Assembly (NCBI GenBank): GCA_036378475.1
Contig: DASUWJ010000093.1
Location: forward strand, 1 to 13,572
Length of the DNA stretch: 13,572 bases
Source: 13-2-20CM-68-14 sp036378475
GTDB lineage: Bacteria > Actinomycetota > Thermoleophilia > Gaiellales > Gaiellaceae
Reading direction: 5' to 3'
The position numbers and the translations under genes are program-made. The number at the start of each line of letters is the position of its first letter. Position 1 is the first letter of the stretch. Below, piece after piece: positions 4,738-12,736 of this stretch. The notes beneath the pieces are model-generated. The model searched no databases and was not told the DNA's origin. It was given only the letters and a program-made list of their open reading frames with translations.

Positions 4738-6152
4738 TAGACGCTCTCGACCTTGATCACGTTCGTCGAGCCGGGGATGTTGACGGCGGTGCCGGCCGTG
4801 ATCACGACCCGGTCGCCCCGCTCGACGACACCCGACTCGCGGGCGGCCTCGACCGAGCGGTGCCAGAGCTCCTCGACGTCCGCGCACTGCGGGATCCGGA
4901 GCGGGATCACGCCCCACTCGAGCGCCATCTGGCGCCAGGCGTACTCGTGGTGGGTGAGCCCGAGCACCGGGCGCCGCGGCCTGAGCCGGGCGACCGCCGA
5001 GGCCGTCCGGCCGCTGAAGGTCGGCACGAGCATCGCCGAGGCCTGCAGGGTCTCGGCCAGATCGCAGGCGGCGTTCGACATCGCCTGGCCGACGGTCGGG
5101 TTCTCGCTCGCCTCGGGCAGCTGGTGCCGGTAGCCGAGGCTCGGCTCGACCGCGCGGGCGATTCGGTCCATCGTCGCGACCGCCTCGATCGGGTAGGCGC
5201 CGATCGCCGTCTCGCCCGAGAGCATCACGGCCGAGGTGCCGTCGAGGATCGCGTTCGCGACGTCGCTCGCCTCCGCCCGCGTCGGCTCGGACTGGTGGAT
5301 CATCGTCTCGAGCATCTGGGTCGCGGTGATCACCGGCTTCCCCCGCGCGAGCGCGGCGACGATGATCCGCTTCTGCAGCAGGGGTACGAGCTCGGGGCCG
5401 ATCTCGACGCCGAGGTCGCCCCGGGCGACCATCACGGCGTCGGTTTCCTCGAGCACAGCCTCGAGCGCGTCGATCGCCTCCGCCTTCTCGATCTTCGCGA
5501 TCACGCTCGCCTTCGAGCCCGCCTGCGAGAGGAGGTCCTTGAGATCGCGCACGTCGGCCGCGGAGCGGACGAAGGAGAGGGCGATGTAGTCGACCTCGAG
5601 CTCGAGCGCGAACTCGAGATCGTCCATGTCTTTGCGGGTCAGCGAGGGGATCGGCACCGGCACGCCGGGGACGTTGACGCCCTTGTGGGCGCTGACGACG
5701 CCGCCCGAGACGACCGCGCAGCGGGCCCTTCCCGCCTGCACGCGCTCGACCCGGAGCCGGATCAGGCCGTCGTCGATCAGCACTTCGTGCCCCGGCTGGA
5801 GCACCTCGCCGATCACGGAGGGCTGGACCGGCAGCTCGCCGTTTCGCGTGCTCTCCTCGCCGACGACGACGATCTCCTCGCCGCTCGTCAGCGTGACCGG
5901 CCCCGCGAGCTCGCCGACCCGGAGCTTCGGCCCCTGCAGGTCGGCGATCAGCGCCAGCGGCCGGCCGCTTGCCTGCTCCGCCTCGCGCACGAGACGCGCC
6001 CGCTCGGCATGCTCGTCGCGGCTGCCGTGGGAGAGGTTGAGGCGCGCCGCGTTCATGCCGGCGCCGACCAGGTCGCCGACACCCTCGGCCGTGCCCGTAG
6101 CCGGACCGATCGTGGCGACGATCTTCGTTCTGCGCGGGGCGATTACGGCCAT
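4737..6152 (-). CDS. pyk: Pyruvate kinase
   Basis: A 471-residue pyruvate kinase, converting phosphoenolpyruvate and ADP to pyruvate and ATP in the cytosol. Motifs in order: RTKIVATIGPAT (8-19), N34-A-A-R37-L-N-L-S-H, D71-L-Q-G-P-K76, IAKIEKAEAI with catalytic K220 and Mg2+ ligand E222, ARGDLGVE with Mg2+ ligand D246, and ITATQMLETM with T278. A C-terminal allosteric-type domain (about 340-471) is complete. The L72, Q73 and K76 combination is that reported for K+-independent pyruvate kinases; K+-dependent enzymes have Thr, Lys and Glu there. It follows eno by 72 bp and has no Shine-Dalgarno sequence, but has a TAGGCT box just upstream of the ATG. Its position between eno and the ftsB-like gene is unusual for the conserved actinobacterial order. 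Confidence 0.96.
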   Translation of the reverse strand: MAVIAPRRTKIVATIGPATGTAEGVGDLVGAGMNAARLNLSHGSRDEHAERARLVREAEQASGRPLALIADLQGPKLRVGELAGPVTLTSGEEIVVVGEESTRNGELPVQPSVIGEVLQPGHEVLIDDGLIRLRVERVQAGRARCAVVSGGVVSAHKGVNVPGVPVPIPSLTRKDMDDLEFALELEVDYIALSFVRSAADVRDLKDLLSQAGSKASVIAKIEKAEAIDALEAVLEETDAVMVARGDLGVEIGPELVPLLQKRIIVAALARGKPVITATQMLETMIHQSEPTRAEASDVANAILDGTSAVMLSGETAIGAYPIEAVATMDRIARAVEPSLGYRHQLPEASENPTVGQAMSNAACDLAETLQASAMLVPTFSGRTASAVARLRPRRPVLGLTHHEYAWRQMALEWGVIPLRIPQCADVEELWHRSVEAARESGVVERGDRVVITAGTAVNIPGSTNVIKVESV

Positions 6153-6160
6153 CGGTTTCT

Positions 6161-6166
6161 AGCCTA
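6161..6166 (-). promoter_or_regulatory. Possible -10 element for pyk with near-leaderless start
   Basis: TAGGCT on the minus strand fits TANNNT and lies eight bases upstream of the pyk ATG, so the transcript would have a leader of only about two bases. Together with the 72-bp gap after eno and the absence of a Shine-Dalgarno sequence, it suggests pyk has its own promoter. No clear -35 hexamer is seen. Confidence 0.3.
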
Positions 6167-6224
6167 GTCTGGCTGTTCGACACGCCCAGCCGCTTGACCT
6201 CTTCGCTCCTCCGGCACAGCTCTA

Positions 6225-7496
6225 TTAGCGACGCTGACGCGGGAAGGCATCCCAGCCGGGGTAGACGGCGCGGCCGCCGAGCTCCTCCTCGATTCGCAGC
6301 AGCCGGTTGTACTTCGCCACCCGTTCACTCCGGGAGGGGGCTCCGGCCTTGATCTGGCCGACACCCGTCGCGACGGCGAGATCGGCGATCGTCGTGTCCT
6401 CCGTCTCGCCCGAGCGGTGGGAGACGACGACGCCGTAGTCGTTTTCCTTTGCCAGAGCGATCGTCTCGAGCGTCTCTGTCAGCGTCCCGATCTGGTTCAC
6501 CTTGACGAGGATCGCGTTCCCGACACCCTCCTCGATCCCGCGCCGAAGCCGTTTCGGGCTGGTGACGAAGATGTCGTCGCCGACGAGCTGGACGCGCGCG
6601 CCGAGACTCGAGGTCAGCTCGGCCCACGACTCCCACTCGTCCTCGGCCAGCGGATCCTCGATCGAGACGATTGGGTAGCGCTCGACGAGCTCGCTCCAGT
6701 AGCCGATCAGCTCGGACGGCGACAGCTCCCGTCCCTCGAAGCGGTAGGCGCCCTCCCGCCAAAGCTCGGTCGCGGCCGGGTCGAGCGCGAGCGCGACGCG
6801 GTCGCGCCGCCCCGCGCGCTCGGCCGCTTCGAGCACCAGCTCGATCGCCTGCTCGCTCGAGCCGAGGTCGGGCGCGAAACCGCCCTCGTCGCCGACCGCG
6901 GTCGCGAGGCCGCGTTCGTGCAGGAGCGCCTTCAGCTCGTGGAAGACCGTCGAGCCGATTTCGAGCGCCTCGGCGAAGGAGGAGGCGCCGGCCGGAACGA
7001 GCATGAACTCCTGCAGGTCGAGCGAGTTCTGGGCATGGGCGCCGCCGTTGACCACGTTCAAGAGCGGCACCGGCAGCCTCACCGCCTCCTCGCCGCCCAG
7101 GTACCGATAGAGCGAGCTGCCGGCCTCAGCGGCCGCGGCCCTGGCGGTCGCGAGCGAGACGCCGAGGATCGCGTTGGCGCCGAGCCGGCCCTTGTTCTTC
7201 GTGCCGTCGAGCTCGATCAGGCGGCGGTCGAGCGCTTGCTGGTCTTCGGCGGCGAGCCCCCGCACGGCCGAGGCGAGCTCGCCTTCGACGTTCGCGACGG
7301 CCTTGCTCACGGCCTTGCCGCCGTAGGCGGCGCCGCCGTCCCGCAGCTCGACGGCCTCGTGCGCGCCTGTGGAGGCGCCCGAGGGGACTGCCGCTCGGCC
7401 GAGCGCGCCCGAGGCGAGCCGGACGTCGACCTCGACCGTCGGATTTCCGCGCGAGTCCAGAATCTGGCGGGCGCGGAGGTCACTGATCGCGCTCAG
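6225..7496 (-). CDS. eno: Enolase (phosphopyruvate hydratase)
   Basis: A 423-residue enolase, dehydrating 2-phosphoglycerate to phosphoenolpyruvate in glycolysis. Visible elements: RARQILDSRGNPTVEV and the mobile loop PSGASTG at the N-terminus, H154, E163, E204 (DEGGF), Mg2+ ligands D239, E280 (IEDP) and D307, catalytic K332 in the signature ILVKVNQIGT, SHRSGETEDT with H360, and K383 (QIKAGAPSRSERVAKYN). The frame contains no ATG, GTG or TTG before the conserved N-terminus; the first GTG (7310) would delete about 62 essential residues. CTG at 7496 gives MSAISDLRARQILDSRG, aligning with ordinary enolase starts, and has a good AAGGAG eight bases upstream. The CTG overlaps the mazG stop (CTGA), so translation is probably coupled. 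Confidence 0.96.
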   Translation of the reverse strand: MSAISDLRARQILDSRGNPTVEVDVRLASGALGRAAVPSGASTGAHEAVELRDGGAAYGGKAVSKAVANVEGELASAVRGLAAEDQQALDRRLIELDGTKNKGRLGANAILGVSLATARAAAAEAGSSLYRYLGGEEAVRLPVPLLNVVNGGAHAQNSLDLQEFMLVPAGASSFAEALEIGSTVFHELKALLHERGLATAVGDEGGFAPDLGSSEQAIELVLEAAERAGRRDRVALALDPAATELWREGAYRFEGRELSPSELIGYWSELVERYPIVSIEDPLAEDEWESWAELTSSLGARVQLVGDDIFVTSPKRLRRGIEEGVGNAILVKVNQIGTLTETLETIALAKENDYGVVVSHRSGETEDTTIADLAVATGVGQIKAGAPSRSERVAKYNRLLRIEEELGGRAVYPGWDAFPRQRR

Positions 7497-8287
7497 CGCA
7501 AGAGCTCCTTGGCCTCGTCGTAGTAGCGGTCCTGCTCGGCGAGTGACAGCGCCGACCAGTCCCGGCCGTTCCCGGCCGCCAGCTCCTCCGCGCGCTCGAC
7601 GCGAGCGCGGAACCGCCCGCAGACGGCGCGGAGGGCGAGCTCGGGGTCGACGTTGACGTGCCGGGCGACGTTGACGGCGGCGAAGAGGAGATCTCCCAGC
7701 TCGTCCGCGACCTCGAGAGCCGGCTCGGTCTCCGGCGCTCGTCCGCCCTCCGCGGCGAGGGCACCCTTGAGCTCCCGCAGCTCCTCCTCAAGATCCGCCA
7801 GCGCACCGCCCAAATCCGGGTACTCGAAGCCGACCGCCGCCGCCCGGCGCTGGACCTTGCCGGCGTAGCTCAGCGCCGGCAGAGCCGGCGGGAGATCGTG
7901 GAAGATCCCCGCGCGGCCCTCCTGCTCCCGCTTCAGCCGCTCCCAGTTCTCGCGGACCCGGCCCGCGGTTTTCGCCTCGGCCTCGCCGAAGAGGTGTGGG
8001 TGGCGCGAGACGAGCTTGGCCTGGATCCCTCTCGCGACCGACTCGAGATCCCCCTCCCCGCGCTCGGCGAGCAGAAGAGCGAGGAAGTAGACCTGGAAGA
8101 GGAGATCGCCGAGTTCGTCGAGGAGCCTGGCGCCGTCGCCGACCGCCGCCGCGTCGGCCACTTCGTAGGCCTCCTCCACGGTGTGAGGGACGATCGTCCT
8201 CGCCGTCTGCTCCCGATCCCAGGGACAGTCCAAACGGAGGCGCTCTGTGAGCTCTTGCAGCTCGAGCAGCGCCTCTGCAAGCGCCAC
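7493..8287 (-). CDS. mazG: MazG nucleoside triphosphate pyrophosphohydrolase
   Basis: A 264-residue, two-domain MazG that hydrolyses (d)NTPs to NMP and pyrophosphate and cleans the nucleotide pool. The N-terminal domain has the E38-E39-x2-E42 metal-binding motif and D57-E58-L-G-D61; the C-terminal domain repeats this with E168-E169 and E172 and D195-E196-L-G-D199. CPWDREQT (21-28) and RHPHLFGEAEA (95-105) are family hallmarks. Size matches the E. coli enzyme. GTG at 8287 follows the parvulin gene stop by a single base, and its own stop is inside the presumed eno start, so it sits in the middle of a tightly coupled run. The mazG-eno linkage is common in actinobacteria. Confidence 0.94.
   Translation of the reverse strand: MALAEALLELQELTERLRLDCPWDREQTARTIVPHTVEEAYEVADAAAVGDGARLLDELGDLLFQVYFLALLLAERGEGDLESVARGIQAKLVSRHPHLFGEAEAKTAGRVRENWERLKREQEGRAGIFHDLPPALPALSYAGKVQRRAAAVGFEYPDLGGALADLEEELRELKGALAAEGGRAPETEPALEVADELGDLLFAAVNVARHVNVDPELALRAVCGRFRARVERAEELAAGNGRDWSALSLAEQDRYYDEAKELLR
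7505..7510 (-). promoter_or_regulatory. Ribosome-binding site that supports the CTG start of eno
   Basis: The minus strand reads AAGGAG, a full match to the Shine-Dalgarno core, and ends eight bases before the CTG at 7496. It lies inside the last codons of mazG. There is no ATG, GTG or TTG at a usable distance in the eno frame, so this site argues that CTG is the real start. Confidence 0.6.
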
Positions 8288-8288
8288 C

Positions 8289-9356
8289 CTAGGTGGTCGT
8301 CGTCGGCGTCGTCGAGGTCGCCGGTGGGGCGTAGCCGGTCTGGTAGGAGGTCTTGCCGGCGAAGCTCGCCTTCGTGTCGTTCCACCACTTGGTCATCGTC
8401 GTCTGCTTCTTCTGCTGGAGCAGCTGCTGCTTGATCGCCGCCTTGACCTGGTCGAACGGAATCGGCTTGGCCGGGGTCGCCGGCTTGACCGGGCCGAGCG
8501 CCTGGATCACGTGCCAGCCGAACTGGGTGTGCACGGGCTTGGAGATCTCGCCCGTCTTCAGGGCGAAGGCCGTCCGCTCGAAGGGCGCCACCGTCTTGAT
8601 ACAGCTGACCGCCTGCTGCTTGCAGATCGTGAGCACGCCCCCGCTCGTCTTGCTGGGATCGATCGAATACTTGAGCGCGAGCTTCGCGAAGTTGCCGCCG
8701 GCCTTGAGCTTCTTGTAGATCTTGAGCGCGAGCGCGCGGCTCTTGACGAGGATGTGCCGCACCTCGCGGCTCTCAGGCACCGCCGGCTGCGAGTACTGCG
8801 CCTTGTGGCTGTCGAAGTAGCTCTTGGCGTCGCTGTCGGAGACGGCCACGTTGGCAGTGACCTTGTCGTAGACCTTGGTGCGTAGGAGCTGGTAGCGCAG
8901 GCCGTCGCGGACATCGGCGTCGGTCAGTCCCTGCAACTTGAGCTGCCTCAGGTAGCGCTGCTCGATCTGCGCCTTCGTCGCCGGCTTCTGCCCCGGCGGA
9001 TTGACGAAGTACTGCTGCTTGACCTGCTGCAGCCGGTCGCTCACCTCCTTGTCGCTGACCGAGACGCCGAGATCCTTCGCCTTCTGCTCGTACTCCGAGC
9101 GCTCGACGAGGAACTGGATGATCTGCGCCCGCAGAATGGTGAACGCCTGCGTGCCGGGCTTCGGGAACGACCGGTGCTGGGCCTTGTAGCTTCGCTCCGC
9201 CTGCGAGAGGACGCCGTTGTAGCGGTCCTTCGTGACCGTGTCGCCGCCGACGACAGCGACCGCGTTGTTCGGCACGGAGCGCGCACCGCTGCCGCCGCAC
9301 GCCGCCAAAAGCAGCGCCGTGAGCGCGAGCAGAATGACGAGCCGGATGTGCTTCAT
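8289..9356 (-). CDS. SurA/PrsA-like parvulin peptidyl-prolyl isomerase lipoprotein
   Basis: A 355-residue extracytoplasmic foldase. MKHIRLVILLALTALLLAAC is a lipoprotein signal peptide with lipobox L17-A-A-C20, so the mature protein should be lipid-anchored to the outer face of the membrane. Residues about 30-190 are a SurA-like helical chaperone region; 197-290 form a PpiC/parvulin domain (SREVRHILVKS, then TQFGWHVIQALG). The start at 9356 is chosen because an upstream in-frame ATG (9425) would place 23 non-signal residues ahead of the signal peptide and would overlap mfd. The C-terminal tail is a low-complexity Thr/Pro run. C245 and C252 are the only cysteines of the mature part apart from the lipidated one. 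It lies between mfd and mazG, a known actinobacterial arrangement, and is 31 bp after mfd. Confidence 0.9.
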   Translation of the reverse strand: MKHIRLVILLALTALLLAACGGSGARSVPNNAVAVVGGDTVTKDRYNGVLSQAERSYKAQHRSFPKPGTQAFTILRAQIIQFLVERSEYEQKAKDLGVSVSDKEVSDRLQQVKQQYFVNPPGQKPATKAQIEQRYLRQLKLQGLTDADVRDGLRYQLLRTKVYDKVTANVAVSDSDAKSYFDSHKAQYSQPAVPESREVRHILVKSRALALKIYKKLKAGGNFAKLALKYSIDPSKTSGGVLTICKQQAVSCIKTVAPFERTAFALKTGEISKPVHTQFGWHVIQALGPVKPATPAKPIPFDQVKAAIKQQLLQQKKQTTMTKWWNDTKASFAGKTSYQTGYAPPATSTTPTTTT

Positions 9357-9387
9357 GACGTACGAAGAGCCAAGCTGGGCCCGACGT

Positions 9388-12300
9388 TCAGGCTGCTTGG
9401 CGCGTTTCGAGCATAGCATCGACAAGTCGGAGGGCTCCGCCGAAGTCTTCGTCTCGTAACGAGACTTCCCTGCGGGCGGTCGTGTAGATGGCCGTCTCGA
9501 CCCGGCCCCGGAGCGCGCGCAGCTCGCCCGAGCCGAGCTCGAGCGGCCCGACCGTCGCCCTCCCGCCGCGGAAGACGAGGTAGTCGGCGCCGAGCTGCGC
9601 GAGCTTCAGCTTGGCCTCCTGGATCGCGAACAGGTTTTCGACCGGCACCGGGATCGGGCCGTAGCGGTCTTCGGTCGCCGCCCGCAACTCGCGCAGCTCG
9701 TCCTCTGACTCGCTCAGTGCGAGCCGCCGGTGCAGGTCGATCTTGAGCGCCTCGGAGCCGATGTAGGCGGCCGGGACGTAGGCATCGACGCGTGCGTCTA
9801 CGCGAACGGGGCGGGCGACGGCGCGCCGCTGCCCCGAAAGCTCGGCCACGGCCTCGCCGAGCAGCTCGACGTAGAGCTCGAACCCGAGCGCCGCCACGTG
9901 GCCGGACTGCTCGGCGCCGAGCAGGTCGCCCGCGCCGCGGATCTCGAGGTCCCGCATCGCGATCGCGAACCCCGCGCCGAGCTCCGTGTGGTCGGCCAGC
10001 GTGGCCAGACGGGCGCGGGCCTCGGGGCTCAGCTCCTTCGCGTCGGGGTAGAAGAGGTAGGCGTGCGCGGTGACGTCGGAGCGACCGACGCGCCCCCGGA
10101 TCTGGTACAGCTGCGCGAGCCCGAGCAGCTCCGCCCGCTCGACGAGCAGCGTGTTCGCCTGCGGGATGTCCAGGCCCGACTCGATGATCGTCGTCGAGAC
10201 GAGCACGTCGGCATCACCGGAGAGGAACGAGAGCATGTGCTCCTCGAGCTGCTTCTCCCGCATCTGCCCGTGGGCGACGATGAAGCGCAGCTCGGGGCAG
10301 AGCTGGCGCAGGCGCTCCGCCGCCTCGTCGATCGTCTCGACCCGGTTGTGCAGGTAGAAGGACTGGCCCTGCCGCTCCTTTTCCCGGCGGAGCGCCGCTT
10401 GGATCAGCTCGTCGTCGTACTCGCCGACGAAGGTGCGGATCGGGCGGCGACCCTCGGGCGGCGTCTCGATCACGGAGATGTCGCGGAGACCGGAAAGGGA
10501 CATGTGCAGCGTGCGCGGGATCGGCGTCGCGGTCAGGCTGAGCACGTCGACTTCCAGGCGCAACTGGCGCAGGAGCTCCTTCTGCGCGACGCCGAAACGC
10601 TGCTCCTCGTCGACGATGACCAGGCCGAGGTCCTTCGGGATGACGTCACGCGAGAGCACGCGATGCGTGCCGATGAGCACCTCGACCTTGCCCTCGTTGA
10701 ACTCGGCGAGCACGCGCTTGACCTCGGCCGGGGCGCGGAAGCGCGAGATCATCTCGACCCGGACCGGAAAGTCGCGGTAGCGCTCCCGGAACGTGTTCCA
10801 GTGCTGCTGCGCGAGCACGGTCGTCGGCACGAGCATCAGTGTCTGCTTGCCGTTGACGGCGACCGCAAAAGCGGCCCGGACCGCGACCTCGGTCTTGCCG
10901 AAGCCGACGTCGCCGCAGACGAGCCGGTCCATCGGCCGCGGCGCCTCGAGGTCCTCCTTGACCGCTTCGATTGCCCGCTGCTGGTCCTCGGTCTCGCGGT
11001 AGGGGAAGTCGGCCTCCAGCCGTTCCAGCCAGTCGTTCGCAAGCTCGAAGGCCAGGCCCTCGGCCTGCTGGCGCCGCGCGTACAGGGCGAGCAGCTCGCC
11101 CGCGAGCTCGCGCAGGCTCTCCCTGGCGCGGCTCTTCAGATTCTGCCAGGCCTTGCCGCCGAGCTTCGAGAGCGCCGGCGCCGAAGCGGTGGCGCCGACG
11201 TAGCGCGAGACCTTGCCGATCTGCTCGTGCGGGACGTAGAGGCGGTCCTTGCCCCGAAAGGCGAGCAACAGGTAGTCCCGGGTCACGCCCGCGACCTCCT
11301 TCGTCTCGAAGGCCTGCAGGCGGCCGACACCGTGATCCTCGTGCACCACGTAGTCGCCCGTACGCAGGTCGGCGAAGCTCTGCAGGGCTCGCGCGTGCCT
11401 GGCGGCCCGGTATCCGCTCGGGGTGCGCTTGCGAAAGACCTGCGTATCGGCGAGCAGGACGAGCCCGAGCTCCCGCCAGACGAAGCCGCGCCGCGCCGGC
11501 GAGACGGCGAAGAGGAGCTCCGCCTCGCCGGGCAGCGGCTCGCCCGGCTCGAGCAGGCGCGCCTCGAGACGGCGGAGCAGGTTCTGCGTCCGCAGCGCCT
11601 CGCCGCGGTGGGGAAAGGTGACGACGACGCGCTGGCCGGCCCGAACGAGCGCGGCGAGCTCGTTCTCGGCCTCCGCGAGCCCGCGGGCGGCGAGGGCGGG
11701 GCGCTGGGCCTCGAAGGAGAACGGCTGGTTCGCCGGCAGCGGATCGAGCTCGCTCACGCCTGCGAGCTCCGGCTCGATCCCGAGCTCCTCGAGGCAGACC
11801 TTGCGCACCTCCTCGCGCTCCCAGACGAGATCCGGCGGGCGCGGCAGAGCCGAGACGAGGTCGTCGGGGACCGGGTGCGGCCCCTGCTCCTCGTCTCGGA
11901 GCGTCGGCTCCGCCAGCTCGAGGCGGCGCTCGGCCGCCGGAAAGACGACCGCCTGCTCAACGGGATGCAGGGCCCGCTGCGTGAAAGGAGAGAAGGCCCG
12001 CACCGACTCGATCTCGTCGCCGAAGAACTCGATCCGCAAGGGTTCGCGGCCGGTGGTCGGAAAGACGTCGACGAGGCCGCCGCGCACCGCGAACTGGCCT
12101 CGCTCCTCGACCCGTTCCGAGCGCGCGTAGCCGGCGAGGGCGAAGCGCTCGGCAAGCTGCTCGATCCCTGGTTCTTGGCCCGGCGCCACCTCGACCGGCT
12201 CGGGCCGCTCTCCGAGCGGCGGCATGCCCTCGGCGAGCGCCACCGCGCCGGCGCAGACGAGGCCGCCGCCGGCGAGCACGGCGAGCGCCCGGGCGCGCTC

Positions 12301-12657
12301 GCCGACGAGGTGTGGCGGCGGTTCCAGCCCCGAGGCCCAGTGCACCCCGCGGCTCGGCAGCAGGCCGACGCGCTCAGGGCCGAGGAACCACTCGGCCGCC
12401 TCGGCCGCGTCGCGCGCGTCGGCGTCCTCGGGCAGGACGCAGACCAGGCCGCGGGCGAGCGAGCTTGCGGGGACGCGCTCGGGCTGCGGCTCCTGCTTCC
12501 CCCCACCCGTCCGTTCAAGCTCGTGCAGCGCGGCGAGGAGGAGCGGCAGCGCCGGCCCGCTCACGCGGGCGCGCGTCGGCAGGGCTGCCGCAAACTGCCG
12601 CAGCCGCTCCGAGTCGACGAGCTCGGCGAGGAAGGCGCGGAGTATCGGCTGGTCCAT
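9388..12657 (-). CDS. mfd: Transcription-repair coupling factor Mfd
   Basis: A 1089-residue Mfd, the ATP-driven DNA translocase that removes RNA polymerase stalled at lesions and recruits UvrA. Domains in order: UvrB-homology module (about 1-330, with RGGLVDVFP and LRIEFFGDEIESVR), CarD-like RNA-polymerase interaction domain (about 432-490, TGDYVVHEDHGVGRL), superfamily 2 helicase motor with Walker A GDVGFGKT (582-589), DEEQ (683-686), LTATPIPRT (708-716) and motif VI QIRGRVGRS (852-860), then the C-terminal TRCF/D7 domain (about 955-1080). The frame remains open upstream through the pth gene, so the start is a judgement. ATG 12657 is nearest to the family N-terminus; ATG 12693 would add 12 residues and place a strong hairpin inside the coding region. 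Neither has a good ribosome-binding site. Confidence 0.96.
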   Translation of the reverse strand: MDQPILRAFLAELVDSERLRQFAAALPTRARVSGPALPLLLAALHELERTGGGKQEPQPERVPASSLARGLVCVLPEDADARDAAEAAEWFLGPERVGLLPSRGVHWASGLEPPPHLVGERARALAVLAGGGLVCAGAVALAEGMPPLGERPEPVEVAPGQEPGIEQLAERFALAGYARSERVEERGQFAVRGGLVDVFPTTGREPLRIEFFGDEIESVRAFSPFTQRALHPVEQAVVFPAAERRLELAEPTLRDEEQGPHPVPDDLVSALPRPPDLVWEREEVRKVCLEELGIEPELAGVSELDPLPANQPFSFEAQRPALAARGLAEAENELAALVRAGQRVVVTFPHRGEALRTQNLLRRLEARLLEPGEPLPGEAELLFAVSPARRGFVWRELGLVLLADTQVFRKRTPSGYRAARHARALQSFADLRTGDYVVHEDHGVGRLQAFETKEVAGVTRDYLLLAFRGKDRLYVPHEQIGKVSRYVGATASAPALSKLGGKAWQNLKSRARESLRELAGELLALYARRQQAEGLAFELANDWLERLEADFPYRETEDQQRAIEAVKEDLEAPRPMDRLVCGDVGFGKTEVAVRAAFAVAVNGKQTLMLVPTTVLAQQHWNTFRERYRDFPVRVEMISRFRAPAEVKRVLAEFNEGKVEVLIGTHRVLSRDVIPKDLGLVIVDEEQRFGVAQKELLRQLRLEVDVLSLTATPIPRTLHMSLSGLRDISVIETPPEGRRPIRTFVGEYDDELIQAALRREKERQGQSFYLHNRVETIDEAAERLRQLCPELRFIVAHGQMREKQLEEHMLSFLSGDADVLVSTTIIESGLDIPQANTLLVERAELLGLAQLYQIRGRVGRSDVTAHAYLFYPDAKELSPEARARLATLADHTELGAGFAIAMRDLEIRGAGDLLGAEQSGHVAALGFELYVELLGEAVAELSGQRRAVARPVRVDARVDAYVPAAYIGSEALKIDLHRRLALSESEDELRELRAATEDRYGPIPVPVENLFAIQEAKLKLAQLGADYLVFRGGRATVGPLELGSGELRALRGRVETAIYTTARREVSLRDEDFGGALRLVDAMLETRQAA

Positions 12658-12665
12658 GACGAAAG

Positions 12666-12684
12666 GCGGAACCGGCGGTTCCGC
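12666..12684. repeat. Perfect 8-bp inverted repeat between the two possible mfd starts
   Basis: GCGGAACC (12666-12673) and GGTTCCGC (12677-12684) are exact complements around a three-base loop. On the mfd transcript the hairpin ends eight bases before the ATG at 12657, so it would occupy the ribosome-binding region of that start. No U-tract follows, so it is not a standard terminator. It could be an operator or a translation-control hairpin. Confidence 0.55.
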
Positions 12685-12736
12685 TCCCGTCATCGTAGCC
12701 CGCGCCCGGGGCCTCGACGCCGCCGCTCCCGCCCCT

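Noticed and set aside
4498..6183. Long minus-strand frame overlapping pyk in another phase
   Set aside because: The product is almost entirely Arg, Gly, Asp and Pro, typical of an off-frame reading of GC-rich DNA, and pyk has all its motifs.
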